Shown here: piece after piece, positions 23,161 to 31,676 of the stretch
How the letters are laid out: the number at the start of each line of letters is the position of its first letter
Numbering within the stretch: position 1 is the stretch's first letter
From: Streptomyces corynorhini
GTDB taxonomy: Bacteria > Actinomycetota > Actinomycetes > Streptomycetales > Streptomycetaceae
Assembly: GCF_003346515.1 (NCBI RefSeq)
Contig: NZ_QQNA01000070.1
Location: 1 to 46,930, forward strand
DNA length: 46,930 nt
Reading direction: 5' to 3'
Position numbers and translations under genes: made by a program
Notes under the pieces: model-generated
What the model was told of the DNA's origin: nothing
What the model saw: only the letters and a program-made list of their open reading frames with translations
Databases searched by the model: none

Positions 23161-23883
23161 ATGCTCTGCCGGGTGACCCCCTCACGGAGAGCGGCCGGCG
23201 TCCCCGTGGTGACGTACGGGCTGATCGGCCTGTGCGCACTGGCGTTCCTGCTCAGCCCGGTCTCCGGCGCGGTCCCCGGCCACGGCGGCGGGGACGCGCT
23301 CCTCGCGGCCCAGAACGCGTACTTCGAACGGTGGGGAGTGATCCCCCACGACCTGCTGCGAGGCTCCCCGCACGCCCTGCTCACCCCGCTCACCGCGCTG
23401 TTCGTGCACGGCGGCTGGCTGCACCTGCTCGGCAACATGCTCTTCCTGCACGTCTTCGGCGCGATGACCGAGGAGCGCATGGGCCGGGTGCCGTTCCTGC
23501 TCTTCTACCTCGGCGTCGGATATCTCGCGCTGTTCGCCTACGCGGCGGCCAACGCGGAGTCGCGGCAGACCCTGGTGGGCGCGTCCGGGGCGATCTCCGG
23601 CGTGCTCGGCGCGTTCCTCTACCTCTTCCCCCGGGCCCGCGTCACCAGCCTCTTCCCGTTCCTGTTCTTCCTGCCGCTGCGCTTCCCCGCCTGGTCCGTG
23701 CTGATCTTCTGGTTCGTGCTCCAGTGGCTGGCCGCCCGCGGCGCCGGAGAGGGGCCGGGAGTCGCCTATCTCGCCCATGTGGCCGGGTTCGGCGCGGGCT
23801 TCCTCTACGCCTGGGGGCGCTACTGGCGTACCGATAGAGTGGGCGCACAGACCGGGGCCACCGAGGGAGAACGCCAACCGTGA
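23161..23883 (+). CDS. Rhomboid-family intramembrane serine protease
   Basis: A 240-residue membrane protein with about six hydrophobic segments. The catalytic dyad is visible: S142 in VGASGAISGVLGAFLYLFP and H206 in YLAHVAGFGAGFLYAWGRYW. The HLLGNMLFLHVFG helix (HxxxN) that supports oxyanion binding is also present. It cleaves transmembrane substrates within the membrane; targets are unknown. The start is uncertain; ATG 23161 fits the first conserved helix but has only a distant GAAGGG. Its stop overlaps the start of the next gene (GTGA at 23880-23883), so the two are translationally coupled. Confidence 0.88.
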   Translation: MLCRVTPSRRAAGVPVVTYGLIGLCALAFLLSPVSGAVPGHGGGDALLAAQNAYFERWGVIPHDLLRGSPHALLTPLTALFVHGGWLHLLGNMLFLHVFGAMTEERMGRVPFLLFYLGVGYLALFAYAAANAESRQTLVGASGAISGVLGAFLYLFPRARVTSLFPFLFFLPLRFPAWSVLIFWFVLQWLAARGAGEGPGVAYLAHVAGFGAGFLYAWGRYWRTDRVGAQTGATEGERQP

Positions 23884-24161
23884 TCACCGCGATCGTGCTC
23901 ATCAAGACCAGCGTCGACCGGATCCCCGAGATCGCCGAGGCCATCGCCGCCCTGGACAGCGTCAGCGAGGTCTTCTCGGTGACGGGTACGTACGACCTGA
24001 TCGCCATGGTGCGCGTGCCGAAACACGACGACCTCGCCGATGTCATCCCCGGCCGGATCAGCAAGATCCCCGGCGTCGAGGGCACCGACACCCACGTGGC
24101 GTTCCGTACGTACTCGCAGCACGACCTGGAGGCGGCCTTCGCGATCGGACTCGACGCGTAG
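23880..24161 (+). CDS. Stand-alone Lrp/AsnC ligand-binding (RAM) domain protein
   Basis: A 93-residue protein consisting only of the alpha-beta RAM domain of Lrp/AsnC regulators: ITAIVLIKTSVDRIPEIAEA, VSEVFSVTGTYDLIAMVRVP, then GVEGTDTHVAFRTYSQHDLE. There is no DNA-binding domain. Such proteins form ring-like oligomers and can bind amino acids or small effectors. By family they may act as sensors or bind full-length Lrp partners. It is coupled to the rhomboid gene by a 4-nt overlap, and it converges with the class V aminotransferase gene 30 bp downstream. Confidence 0.88.
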   Translation: MITAIVLIKTSVDRIPEIAEAIAALDSVSEVFSVTGTYDLIAMVRVPKHDDLADVIPGRISKIPGVEGTDTHVAFRTYSQHDLEAAFAIGLDA

Positions 24162-24191
24162 GACCGCCTCCGGCGAACGGGCGCGGACGGC

Positions 24192-25598
24192 TTACGCGGC
24201 GGCCGCTCCCCGGTCCGGCACGCAGCGGCCGTCCTCCGTGCGGTAGCTCCACCGCGCGCCGTCGCTGACCAGCTCGCGCACCGCCCGCACGAACCGCTCC
24301 ACGTGCTCCTCCGGCGTCCCCGCCCCGAAGCTCACCCGGATGGCGTTGAGCGAGCGGGCGCCCGGCTCGGCCTCCGGCGCGCCGCACTCCCCCTGCTCCT
24401 GCGGGTCGCCGTCCAGCAGCGTCCGTACCAGCGGGTGGGCGCAGAACAGGCCGTCGCGCACCCCGATGCCGTACTCCGCGGAGAGCGCGGCGGCGAAGTG
24501 CGAGCTGTTCCACCCCTCGACCACGAACGACAGCACACCGACCCGCGGCGCGTCGTCGCCGAACAGCGAGAGCACCTTCACCTCGGGCACCTCGGCCAGC
24601 CCCGCGCGCAGCCGGGCGACGAGGCTCCGCTCACGGGCCTCCAGCGCGTCGAAACCGGCCTCCTCCAGCGCCTTGCAGGCCGAGGCGATCGCGTACACCC
24701 CGATCACGTTGGGCGAACCGGCCTCGTGGCGGGCGGCCGTGGCGTGCCACTCCACCTCCACCCCGCCATCGGCGCGCCGCGCCACCGTACGGCTGGCGCC
24801 GCCGCCCGCGAGGTACGGCTCGGCGTCCTGGAGCCAGTCGGCCCGGCCCGCCAGCACCCCGGAGCCGAACGGCGCGTACAGCTTGTGCCCGGAGAACGCG
24901 ATCCAGTCCACGTCCAGTTCGGCGATGTCCACGGCGTGGTGCGGTACGAGCTGCGCGGCGTCCAGCACGATCCGGGCACCGTGGCGGTGCGCGGCGGCGG
25001 CCAGCTCCCGTACCGGCCACAGCTCACCCGTCACATTGGACGCCCCCGTGACACAGACCAGCGCGGGCGCCTCGGGGTCGCGCGAGGCGAGCGCGCGCTC
25101 CAGGGTGGCGACGGCCGCGGCCGGGGTGCGGGGGGCGTCGAGATAGCTGACCCGGGCGTCGCGCCAGGGCAGCAGCGAGGCGTGGTGCTCCGTCTCGAAG
25201 ACGAACACCTCGCACCGCGCGGGCAGGGCAGCGGCCAGCAGGTTCAGCGAATCCGTCGTCGAGCGGGTGAAGACCACCTGGTCGTCAGGGCGGCAGCCGA
25301 GGAACGCGGCGACCGTGCGGCGGCTGTTCTCGAAGAGGTCCGTGGAGAGCTGCGAGAGGTAGCCAGCGCCCCGGTGGACGCTGCCGTAGTACGGGGCGTA
25401 CGCGGCGACGTCGTCCCACACGCGCTGGAGCGCCGGGGCGCTGGCCGCGTAGTCCAGGGCGGCGTAGCCGACCTCGCCGCCGGTGACGAGCGGCACGGTC
25501 ACGTCCCGTCCGAGCACCGGCAGCGGCGCGCCACAGGCGGGGTCGTCGGAGGGGGTAGCGGCGGTGGCGGTGGCGGTGGCGTTCGGGTATGCGGACAT
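24192..25598 (-). CDS. Class V PLP-dependent aminotransferase / cysteine-desulfurase-like enzyme
   Basis: A 468-residue fold-type I PLP enzyme. It shows DYAASAPAL at the start, ETEHHASLLPW (PLP-stacking His), CVTGASNVTGELWP, VLDAAQLVPHHAVDI and the Schiff-base K239 in AFSGHKLYAPFGSGVLAG. RHEAGSPNVIGVYAI follows, and a late Cys lies in GVRDGLFCAHPLV where desulfurases carry the sulfur-accepting cysteine. It resembles SufS/selenocysteine-lyase-like enzymes. Translation starts at ATG 25598 with GGGAGA 8 nt upstream. It lies behind a SAM-IV riboswitch, which places it in sulfur or methionine metabolism. The reaction itself is not certain. Confidence 0.85.
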   Translation of the reverse strand: MSAYPNATATATAATPSDDPACGAPLPVLGRDVTVPLVTGGEVGYAALDYAASAPALQRVWDDVAAYAPYYGSVHRGAGYLSQLSTDLFENSRRTVAAFLGCRPDDQVVFTRSTTDSLNLLAAALPARCEVFVFETEHHASLLPWRDARVSYLDAPRTPAAAVATLERALASRDPEAPALVCVTGASNVTGELWPVRELAAAAHRHGARIVLDAAQLVPHHAVDIAELDVDWIAFSGHKLYAPFGSGVLAGRADWLQDAEPYLAGGGASRTVARRADGGVEVEWHATAARHEAGSPNVIGVYAIASACKALEEAGFDALEARERSLVARLRAGLAEVPEVKVLSLFGDDAPRVGVLSFVVEGWNSSHFAAALSAEYGIGVRDGLFCAHPLVRTLLDGDPQEQGECGAPEAEPGARSLNAIRVSFGAGTPEEHVERFVRAVRELVSDGARWSYRTEDGRCVPDRGAAAA

Positions 25599-25739
25599 GG
25601 CGTTATCTCCCGGCAGGACAAGGCGGAATGGCGGCTTCAAAGGACCCGCGGCACGGCAGGGCCGTGACAGGTGGCGCGGGGAATGCCTCGACACACGGAT
25701 CACCGTGCGGAGGGGGTGTTGAAGAGGGGCTTGAGCGCC

Positions 25740-25760
25740 CTAACGCATTCGCTTGCTCAC
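25740..25760 (-). CDS. Possible short leader peptide (MSKRMR) in the SAM-IV leader
   Basis: GTG 25760 has GGGAG 7 nt upstream and reads six codons to a TAG stop. It lies between the riboswitch hairpin and the structural gene. A leader peptide of this size could couple translation to the downstream gene. This is a suggestion based only on the ribosome-binding site. Confidence 0.35.
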   Translation of the reverse strand: MSKRMR

Positions 25761-25782
25761 GAGACTGCTCCCTTGAGGACCA

Positions 25783-25806
25783 GGACCCCAAAGGTGCGAG
25801 GGGTCC
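25783..25806 (-). terminator. Hairpin at the 3' edge of the SAM-IV riboswitch
   Basis: GGACCCC/GGGGTCC, a 7-bp stem with a 10-nt loop, begins inside the last bases of the aptamer. It could be the expression platform that alternates with the aptamer. There is no U-tract, so transcription or translation control is equally possible. Confidence 0.45.
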
Positions 25807-25919
25807 GCGCTTGCCGCAGACCTCGCTGCCTACGGCCTGGTCTTCACCCGGGGCACCCCGCCACGGACGGAGGGTTGCCGGACAGCGAGCCGGGGCCTAA
25901 ATCGCTGTCACTCATGACC
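25801..25919 (-). ncRNA. SAM-IV riboswitch
   Basis: The minus strand carries the conserved SAM-IV core in order: GGTCATGAGTG, CCCCGGCTCGCTG, CCGGCAACCCTCC, GGCGGGGTGCCCCGGGTGA, AGACCAGG, and a 3' stem ending GGCAAGCGCGG. The P1 pairing GGTC/GACC and the SAM-binding core match the actinobacterial class as I remember it. It precedes the class V aminotransferase gene by about 200 nt. High S-adenosylmethionine would be expected to lower expression. Confidence 0.92.
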
Positions 25920-25928
25920 TTGGCCGAA

Positions 25929-25957
25929 AGTATGGCACAGCGTGCCGCACCGCCCAA
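25929..25957 (-). promoter_or_regulatory. Promoter of the SAM-IV transcript
   Basis: On the minus strand, TTGGGC (25957-25952), a 17-bp spacer, and CATACT (25934-25929). The expected transcription start falls within a few bases of the first riboswitch nucleotide, which supports both calls. Confidence 0.6.
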
Positions 25958-25973
25958 CAGATGTCCGCGATAC

Positions 25974-26011
25974 GGGACGGGGCGGGTGCCGGCCGGCACC
26001 CGCCCCGTCCC
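25974..26011. terminator. 38-bp perfect palindrome terminating trpD
   Basis: Two 19-base arms (GGGACGGGGCGGGTGCCGG and its complement) without any loop base lie 12 bp after the trpD stop. This very stable hairpin should stop trpD transcripts before the SAM-IV promoter on the same strand. Confidence 0.85.
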
Positions 26012-26023
26012 ACCCGCTCGCCG

Positions 26024-27088
26024 TCAGGCGTTGCTGGCCTCGACCCAGCGGGCCAGCGAACGCCCCGCCGCGCCCGAGTCGATGGACTCCGCCGCCCGCG
26101 CGATGCCCGCCGCCAGCTGAAGCTCCAGCGGGTCGTCCGTCGGGTCGAGCGCCACCAGCGCAGCCGCCGAGTTGAGCAGCACGGCGTCCCGTACGGGGCC
26201 GGTCTCTCCGGCGAGCAGCCTGCGGGCGACCTCCGCGTTGTACGAGGCGTCCGCGCCGCGCAGGGCCTCGACCGGCACCAGGGACAGGCCGACGTCGCGC
26301 GGGTCGAAGGGCTGCTCGGTGACGTTCCCGTCCCGGACGACCCAGACCCGGGAGGTGGCGGTGGTGGTCAGCTCGTCGAGCCCGTCGTCACCCCGGAAGA
26401 CCAGCGCGGAGGAGCCGCGCTCGGCCAGCACGCCCGCCATGATCGGCGCCATCCGGGCGTCGGCGACGCCGGTCGCCTGCGCCCGTACCTTCGCCGGGTT
26501 GGTGAGCGGCCCCAGGAAGTTGAAGACCGTACGGATCCCCAGCTCACCGCGCGCCGCGGCCACCTGTCGCAGGGCCGGGTGGAACTTCACGGCGAAGCAG
26601 AAGGTGATGCCCGCCTCCTCCGCGACCCGCACCACCCGCTCCGGGGACAGCTCCAGATTGACGCCGAGCTTGCCCAGCACGTCGGAGGCGCCGCTCGCCG
26701 AAGACGCGGCGCGGCTGCCGTGCTTGACGACCTTCGCGCCGGTGCCCGCCACCACGATCGAGGACATGGTGGAGATGTTGACGGTCTTGGCGCCGTCGCC
26801 GCCGGTGCCGACGATGTCGACGGTCCTGCCGGGCACCTCGATGACCCTGGCGTGCTCGTACATCGCCCGGACGAGCCCGCTGATCTCCGCGACGGTCTCG
26901 CCCTTGGCCCGCAGTGCCACCGCGAATCCGGCGATCTGCGCGTCGGTGGCCGCGCCGCTCATGATGCTGTCCATCGCCCAGGCGGTGGCGTCGGCGCTCT
27001 GGTCGGCGCCGTTGAGCAGGGTGTCCAGGACGCCCGGCCAGGTGCGGGCCGCCACGGTGTCGCCTCCGACGGGGGTAACAGCGCTCAT
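26024..27088 (-). CDS. trpD: Anthranilate phosphoribosyltransferase
   Basis: Second step of tryptophan synthesis: anthranilate plus PRPP gives phosphoribosyl-anthranilate. The 354-residue length is normal. The PRPP/magnesium signature [17 protein letters not shown] is at about 90-106, [20 protein letters not shown] follows, and [16 protein letters not shown] is the anthranilate-side motif. ATG 27088 has AGGAG 6 nt upstream. It is not in a trp operon here. Instead it stands beside qcrB, the same isolated position as in mycobacteria, from memory. A leading terminator (27218-27266) and a trailing one make it monocistronic. Confidence 0.96.
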   Translation of the reverse strand: MSAVTPVGGDTVAARTWPGVLDTLLNGADQSADATAWAMDSIMSGAATDAQIAGFAVALRAKGETVAEISGLVRAMYEHARVIEVPGRTVDIVGTGGDGAKTVNISTMSSIVVAGTGAKVVKHGSRAASSASGASDVLGKLGVNLELSPERVVRVAEEAGITFCFAVKFHPALRQVAAARGELGIRTVFNFLGPLTNPAKVRAQATGVADARMAPIMAGVLAERGSSALVFRGDDGLDELTTTATSRVWVVRDGNVTEQPFDPRDVGLSLVPVEALRGADASYNAEVARRLLAGETGPVRDAVLLNSAAALVALDPTDDPLELQLAAGIARAAESIDSGAAGRSLARWVEASNA

Positions 27089-27217
27089 CGCTCGCTCCTG
27101 GGGTCCGGGACGGGTACGCGGACCCTCCGAGGGCCCGGGAGCAGCCTATCGGCGTACGCCCGGCCGACCGGACGACCGCCCGTACTGCGGACAGGCCGCG
27201 CGCCGGGCGGGGGAACG

Positions 27218-27266
27218 CCGAGGGCCCCGGCCGGCCCCCTGGCGGGAGACCGGGCCGGGGCCTCGG
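27218..27266 (-). terminator. Terminator of the ctaE-qcrCAB operon
   Basis: Arms CCGAGGGCCCCGGCC and its near complement GGCCGGGGCCTCGG pair over ~15 bp with single-base bulges, 29 bp after the qcrB stop. Confidence 0.75.
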
Positions 27267-27295
27267 TGGTGGCGACCTCGGGGAGGCCGGGTGGA

Positions 27296-28930
27296 TCAGT
27301 GGTGGCCGTGGCCGCTCTGGATCTCCTTGTACTCCTCCGCCGTGGGCTTCGGCAGCTGGTTGCCGGGGCCGTAGTAGCCCTTGCTGAGCTTGACGCGGAG
27401 CTTCTCGACGGGCGAGACCTTGCGCTCCACGCCGTTCTCGTCGACCGTCGGGCCGATCTCGGCCGGCGCGTACTGCTCGTGCGCGGTGAGCTTGTGCAGC
27501 GCCACCGGGTCGAGCGGCGCGTGCACCTCGATGAACTCACCGTGCGGCAGCCGCTTGATGAGACCGGACTCCCGGCCGTGCAGGACCTTCTCCGCGTCGC
27601 GCCGCTGCAGACCGATACAGATCCGCTTGGTGACGATGAACGCGACGACCGGCGCCACGAAGAACGCGATCCGGACGAACCAGGTGATCGTGTTGATCGA
27701 GAGATGGAAGTGGGTCGCCCAGATGTCGTTCCCACCACCGGCCAGCAGGACGAAGTACCACACCAGCCAGGCCACGCCGAAGGCCGTACGCGTCGGCACG
27801 TTGCGCGGGCGGTCCAGGATGTGGTGCTCGCGCTTGTCCCCGGTGACCCACGACTCGATGAACGGATAGACCGCGATCGCGCCGAGGACCAGCGGAAGGA
27901 TCATCAGCGGGATGAAGACACCCAGGACGAGGGTGTGGCCCGCGACGTTGATCTCCCAGCCGGGCATCGCCCGGACGAGCCCTTCCGGCATGCCCATGTA
28001 CCAGTCGGGCTGGGCGCCGGTGGACACCTGGTCGGGCCGGTAGGGGCCGAGCGCCCAGATCGGGTTGATCGTGGCGATCGCCGCGACCAGCGTGATCAGG
28101 CCGAAGACCAGGAAGAAGAACCCGCCGGCCTTCGCCATGTAGATCGGCAGCAGCGGCATGCCCACGACGTTGTTGTTCGTCCGGCCGGGGCCCGCGAACT
28201 GCGTGTGCTTGTGGTAGAAGACCAGGATCAGGTGGGCCACGACCAGCCCCAGCATGATCCCGGGCAGCAGCAGGATGTGGACCGAGTAGAACCGGGCCAC
28301 GAAGTCGCCGCCGGGGAACTCGCCGCCGAACAGGAACATCGAGATGTACGTGCCGACGATCGGTACGGACAGGATCGCGCCCTGGGTGAAGCGGACACCC
28401 GTACCGGAGAGCAGGTCGTCCGGGAGGGAGTAGCCGGTGAACCCGGTGAACATGCCCAGCACGAACAGCAGGAAGCCGAACAGCCAGTTGATCTCACGCG
28501 GCTTGCGGAACGCGCCCGTGAAGAAGACGCGCATCATGTGGACCATCATCGCCGCGAGGAAGATCAGCGCGGCCCAGTGGTGGATCTGCCGGATCAGCAG
28601 GCCACCGCGGATGTCGAAGCTGATGTCCAGCGTGGAGGCGTACGCCTCCGACATCAGCACGCCCTGCATCGGGATGTAGCTGCCGTGGTACTCCACCTCG
28701 TTCATCGACGGGTGGAAGAACAGCGTCAGATACACACCCGTGAGGATGATGATGATGAAGCTGTAGAGGCAGATCTCGCCGAGCATGAAGGACCAGTGGT
28801 CCGGGAAGATCTTCCGCATGTTGGCCTTGGCGAGGGAGTAGATCCCCAGCCGGCCGTCCGCCCAGTCGGCGACCCGCTCACCGGCGGGCGCCTTGCGGCT
28901 TTTCTCGTCTGTAGCGGTCGTGGTACTCAT
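27296..28930 (-). CDS. qcrB: Cytochrome b subunit of the actinobacterial bc1 complex
   Basis: This membrane subunit carries two b-haems and the quinol sites of the bcc complex. The 544-residue protein begins MSTTTATDEKSRKAP and has the typical cytochrome b helices: LLIRQIHHWAALIFLAAMM (haem His), FTGYSLPDDLLSGTG, YSVHILLLPGIMLGLVVAHLI (haem His) and a Qo region with PEGLVRAMP. The extended hydrophilic C-terminus ending in Gly-His repeats is characteristic of actinobacteria. ATG 28930 overlaps the qcrA stop by 4 nt (ATGA), indicating translational coupling. It is the last gene of ctaE-qcrCAB and is followed by a strong terminator. Confidence 0.97.
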   Translation of the reverse strand: MSTTTATDEKSRKAPAGERVADWADGRLGIYSLAKANMRKIFPDHWSFMLGEICLYSFIIIILTGVYLTLFFHPSMNEVEYHGSYIPMQGVLMSEAYASTLDISFDIRGGLLIRQIHHWAALIFLAAMMVHMMRVFFTGAFRKPREINWLFGFLLFVLGMFTGFTGYSLPDDLLSGTGVRFTQGAILSVPIVGTYISMFLFGGEFPGGDFVARFYSVHILLLPGIMLGLVVAHLILVFYHKHTQFAGPGRTNNNVVGMPLLPIYMAKAGGFFFLVFGLITLVAAIATINPIWALGPYRPDQVSTGAQPDWYMGMPEGLVRAMPGWEINVAGHTLVLGVFIPLMILPLVLGAIAVYPFIESWVTGDKREHHILDRPRNVPTRTAFGVAWLVWYFVLLAGGGNDIWATHFHLSINTITWFVRIAFFVAPVVAFIVTKRICIGLQRRDAEKVLHGRESGLIKRLPHGEFIEVHAPLDPVALHKLTAHEQYAPAEIGPTVDENGVERKVSPVEKLRVKLSKGYYGPGNQLPKPTAEEYKEIQSGHGHH

Positions 28931-29982
28931 CCGCGCTCCCAGAAGGCAGGGCCGACGGGCTCGTCGAAGTCGCCGAGCGCCTCGAGGTTGCCGTCCGCGT
29001 TCACACCGATCCGCAGCTGCGGGAGGGCGTGACCGGCCGGGCCGAAGATGACGCGGGCGCCGTCGGAGAGATCGAAGGTGGACTGGTGGCACGGGCAGAG
29101 CGCGTGGTGCGTCTGCTGCTCGTACAGGCTGATCGGGCAGCCGACGTGGGTGCAGATCTTCGAGAAGGCCACGATCCCCTGGTGGGACCATTCCAGCTCG
29201 CGCTTGTCCTTGATCTCGTCCGGCTGGATCCGGATGATCATGAGCGCCGCCTTGGCGATCTCGCTCTGGAAGTTCTCGTCGTGCTCCGAGAGGCCCTCGG
29301 GCATGGCGAAGGTGAGCGACCCCACCACGACGTCCTCGGGACGCAGCGGCTCATGCGTGTTCATGTTGATGAGCTGCTTGCCCTTGGCCCACAGCGTGGA
29401 CCTGAGCTTCTTCTCGGGCAGCGGTCCCAGGTCGCGCAGGAGCACCACGCCGGAGAGCGGCACCAGCGCGAGCGCGCCGAACATCGTGTTGCGGAGCAGC
29501 TTGCGCCGGCCGAAGCCGGACTCGGCCGCGCCCGCCGCGAAGTCCGCGAGGACCTTCTGCTTGACCTCGGGCGGCGCCTCGATCGGGTGGCGTTCGTCCG
29601 CCACCTCGACGTCGGACATCAGCGTACGGGCCCAGTGGACCGCGCCGGCGCCGATGCAGAACAGCGCGACGGCCAGGGTCACACCCAGCGAGAGGTGCAG
29701 GATGCTGACGTGGCCGAGCGGGAAGACAAAGACGTTCTTGTCGACCGGGAACGCCACGAACGAGGCGATGAACGCCACCGTCGCGAGCATCGACACCATG
29801 AACAGGATCGCGACCATGCGCTCGGACCGCTTGGCCGACCGCTCGTCGATGTCCTGCTTGCGCGGCTGGTGCGCGGGCAGACCGGGGTCGGCGAACGGGT
29901 CGTCCGCGGTCACCACGGCGCCGTGCGCGGCGTCCTGCTCGCTCGGCGGGTTCTCTTTTGAGATCTCTTCTTGGCTACTCAT
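28927..29982 (-). CDS. qcrA: Rieske iron-sulfur subunit of the bc1 complex
   Basis: A 351-residue [2Fe-2S] protein that passes electrons from quinol to the c-type haems. It has an acidic cytoplasmic N-terminus, three hydrophobic segments (about 58-80, 88-110 and 165-185) and a C-terminal Rieske domain. The cluster ligands are C277/H279 in CTHVGC and C296/H299 in CPCH, with the disulfide cysteines C282 and C298 present. The GRRKLLRN sequence before the third helix is a Tat-type signal, as known for actinobacterial QcrA. It overlaps both neighbours by 4 nt (ATGA). Confidence 0.96.
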   Translation of the reverse strand: MSSQEEISKENPPSEQDAAHGAVVTADDPFADPGLPAHQPRKQDIDERSAKRSERMVAILFMVSMLATVAFIASFVAFPVDKNVFVFPLGHVSILHLSLGVTLAVALFCIGAGAVHWARTLMSDVEVADERHPIEAPPEVKQKVLADFAAGAAESGFGRRKLLRNTMFGALALVPLSGVVLLRDLGPLPEKKLRSTLWAKGKQLINMNTHEPLRPEDVVVGSLTFAMPEGLSEHDENFQSEIAKAALMIIRIQPDEIKDKRELEWSHQGIVAFSKICTHVGCPISLYEQQTHHALCPCHQSTFDLSDGARVIFGPAGHALPQLRIGVNADGNLEALGDFDEPVGPAFWERG

Positions 29983-30788
29983 GACTTCTTGGCCTTAGCG
30001 GTGTGGGCAGCGACCCAGACGGCAGCCGCGATCAGAACACCGAGACCGAAGATCCAGGCGAACAGTCCCTCACTGACGGGGCCGAGGCCGCCCAGTTCGA
30101 GACCGCCAGGGCTCTCGGTATCGTCCCCGTTCACCGCCTTGACGTAGGCGATGATGTCCTTCTTCTGCTGCTCCGGCATCGTCGTGTCGGGGAAGGACGG
30201 CATGTTCTGCGGGCCGGTCTGCATGGCCTCGTAGATGTGCTTGGGATCCACACCCTCCAGGCTCGGTGCGGTCTTGCCGTGAGTCAGCGCGCCACCCTTA
30301 CCGGTGAAGTTGTGGCACTGGGCACAGTTGGTGCGGAACAGCTCACCGCCGGAGGCGACGCTCGCGTCGGAGGTGCTGTACTGCTCCTCGGTCGGCGTGA
30401 TCGGGCCGGCTCCGAGGGACGCCACGTACGCGGCGAGCTGGTCGATCTGCTTCTGGCTGTAGATGACCTTCTTCTTGGGCATCTGCGGGCCGGGCTGCTG
30501 GGCGGGCATCCGGCCGGTGCCGACCTGGAAGTCCACGGCGGCGGAGCCGACGCCTACCAGGCTCGGCCCGTCGGAGGTTCCCTGACCACCGGTGCCGTGG
30601 CAGCTGGCACAGCCGACGGAGTAGAGCTTCTTGCCCTCGTCGATGGCGAGGGACTGCGAGGCCACGTCGGCCTGTGCCTTGCCCGCGGGCGCGAACGCGG
30701 TGTACAGCCCCCCGGTGGCCGCCAGCGCGAAGAGTAGGACGACGACCGCCGCCAGCGGATGGCGTCGTCGTGCGGAGAGCTTTTTCAC
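29979..30788 (-). CDS. qcrC: Dihaem cytochrome c subunit of the bc1 complex
   Basis: A 269-residue membrane-anchored cytochrome cc. An N-terminal helix after Arg-rich residues exports the protein. Two haem-binding motifs CASCH (residues 60-64) and CAQCH (155-159) each lie in a cytochrome c fold with a following Met region (GRMPAQQPG; MQTGPQNMP). A C-terminal helix (GLFAWIFGLGVLIAAAVWVAAH) anchors it. The two haems replace a soluble cytochrome c and wire the bcc complex straight to the aa3 oxidase. GTG 30788 lies 71 bp after ctaE. Its stop overlaps the qcrA start by 4 nt. Confidence 0.96.
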   Translation of the reverse strand: MKKLSARRRHPLAAVVVLLFALAATGGLYTAFAPAGKAQADVASQSLAIDEGKKLYSVGCASCHGTGGQGTSDGPSLVGVGSAAVDFQVGTGRMPAQQPGPQMPKKKVIYSQKQIDQLAAYVASLGAGPITPTEEQYSTSDASVASGGELFRTNCAQCHNFTGKGGALTHGKTAPSLEGVDPKHIYEAMQTGPQNMPSFPDTTMPEQQKKDIIAYVKAVNGDDTESPGGLELGGLGPVSEGLFAWIFGLGVLIAAAVWVAAHTAKAKKS

Positions 30789-30859
30789 GGATTACCCCGG
30801 TGTCAGGATCTTCTGCGTCGGTGCTTCTGGACTGTGTGCGCCGGGCGCGGTGGCCCGGG

Positions 30860-31480
30860 TTACTTGATCAAGTAGATCGTGGCGAAAAGGCCGATCCAGA
30901 CGACATCGACGAAGTGCCAGTAATAGGACACGACGATGGCTGCGGTTGCCTGCTCGTGGGTGAACCTCTTGGCCGCGTAGGTCCTGCCCAGGACGAACAG
31001 GAACGCGATCAGACCCCCCGTCACGTGCAGACCGTGGAAGCCGGTGGTCAAGTAGAACACCGAGCCGTACGGGTCGGAGGAGAGCGAGATGCCGTCCTTC
31101 TTGACCAGTTCGGTGTACTCGAAGACCTGACCGCCGATGAAGATCGCACCCATCACGAACGTGATCACGAACCAGGTTCGGAGCTTCTTCACGTCGCCCC
31201 GCTCCGCGGCGAACACCCCGAGCTGGCAGGTGACCGAGGAGAGCACCAGGATGGTGGTGTTCGTCGTCGAGAACGGGACGTTCAGGGCATGAGCCATTTC
31301 CTTCCAGTGCTCTGCGCCCATCACCGACCGCAGGGTGAAGTACATCGCGAAGAGGGCCGCGAAGAACATCAGCTCGGAACTCAGCCAAATGATGGTTCCG
31401 ACGCTGGTGAGGTTCGGCCGATTGACCGACGGGTGCGCGTGCCCGGTTTCTACTGTCGTTGCTGTCGCCACGACCGACAT
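30860..31480 (-). CDS. ctaE: Cytochrome c oxidase subunit III
   Basis: A 206-residue membrane subunit of the aa3 oxidase with five hydrophobic segments, the short actinobacterial form. Recognisable motifs are [47 protein letters not shown] and the C-terminal [22 protein letters not shown]. It opens the ctaE-qcrCAB operon. The ATG at 31480 has no clear ribosome-binding site and lies inside a 21-bp perfect palindrome, so initiation may be unusual (leaderless or structured). It diverges from the receiver-like gene across 196 bp. Confidence 0.96.
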   Translation of the reverse strand: MSVVATATTVETGHAHPSVNRPNLTSVGTIIWLSSELMFFAALFAMYFTLRSVMGAEHWKEMAHALNVPFSTTNTTILVLSSVTCQLGVFAAERGDVKKLRTWFVITFVMGAIFIGGQVFEYTELVKKDGISLSSDPYGSVFYLTTGFHGLHVTGGLIAFLFVLGRTYAAKRFTHEQATAAIVVSYYWHFVDVVWIGLFATIYLIK

Positions 31481-31491
31481 TATGTCGGTCG
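31471..31491. promoter_or_regulatory. 21-bp perfect palindrome on the ctaE start codon
   Basis: Arms CGACCGACAT and ATGTCGGTCG flank a single central T. The ctaE initiation codon lies in the palindrome. It could be an operator, or an mRNA hairpin with the AUG at the loop edge. Confidence 0.6.
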
Positions 31492-31676
31492 CTTATCCCG
31501 CGCTGACTCCCGGGGTGCCATTCGGTGTGTCCATGGGGTGTGCGCAGCTCGAACGGCCCAGTGAAGGGACGTTCTTACCCGTGCTGACACGGTGTCCGAC
31601 AGAGTACGATCCGCGCATCGGTCCTGGGCCTGTGGAGCCCCGGAGCCCTCGCAGACACTGATGTCACGGAGGAACA

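Noticed and set aside
25961..29032. Thousand-codon plus-strand frame across trpD and qcrB
   Set aside because: It is the antisense of two clearly identified genes and is rich in Asp/His/Arg/Gln, as expected for an antisense frame in high-GC DNA.
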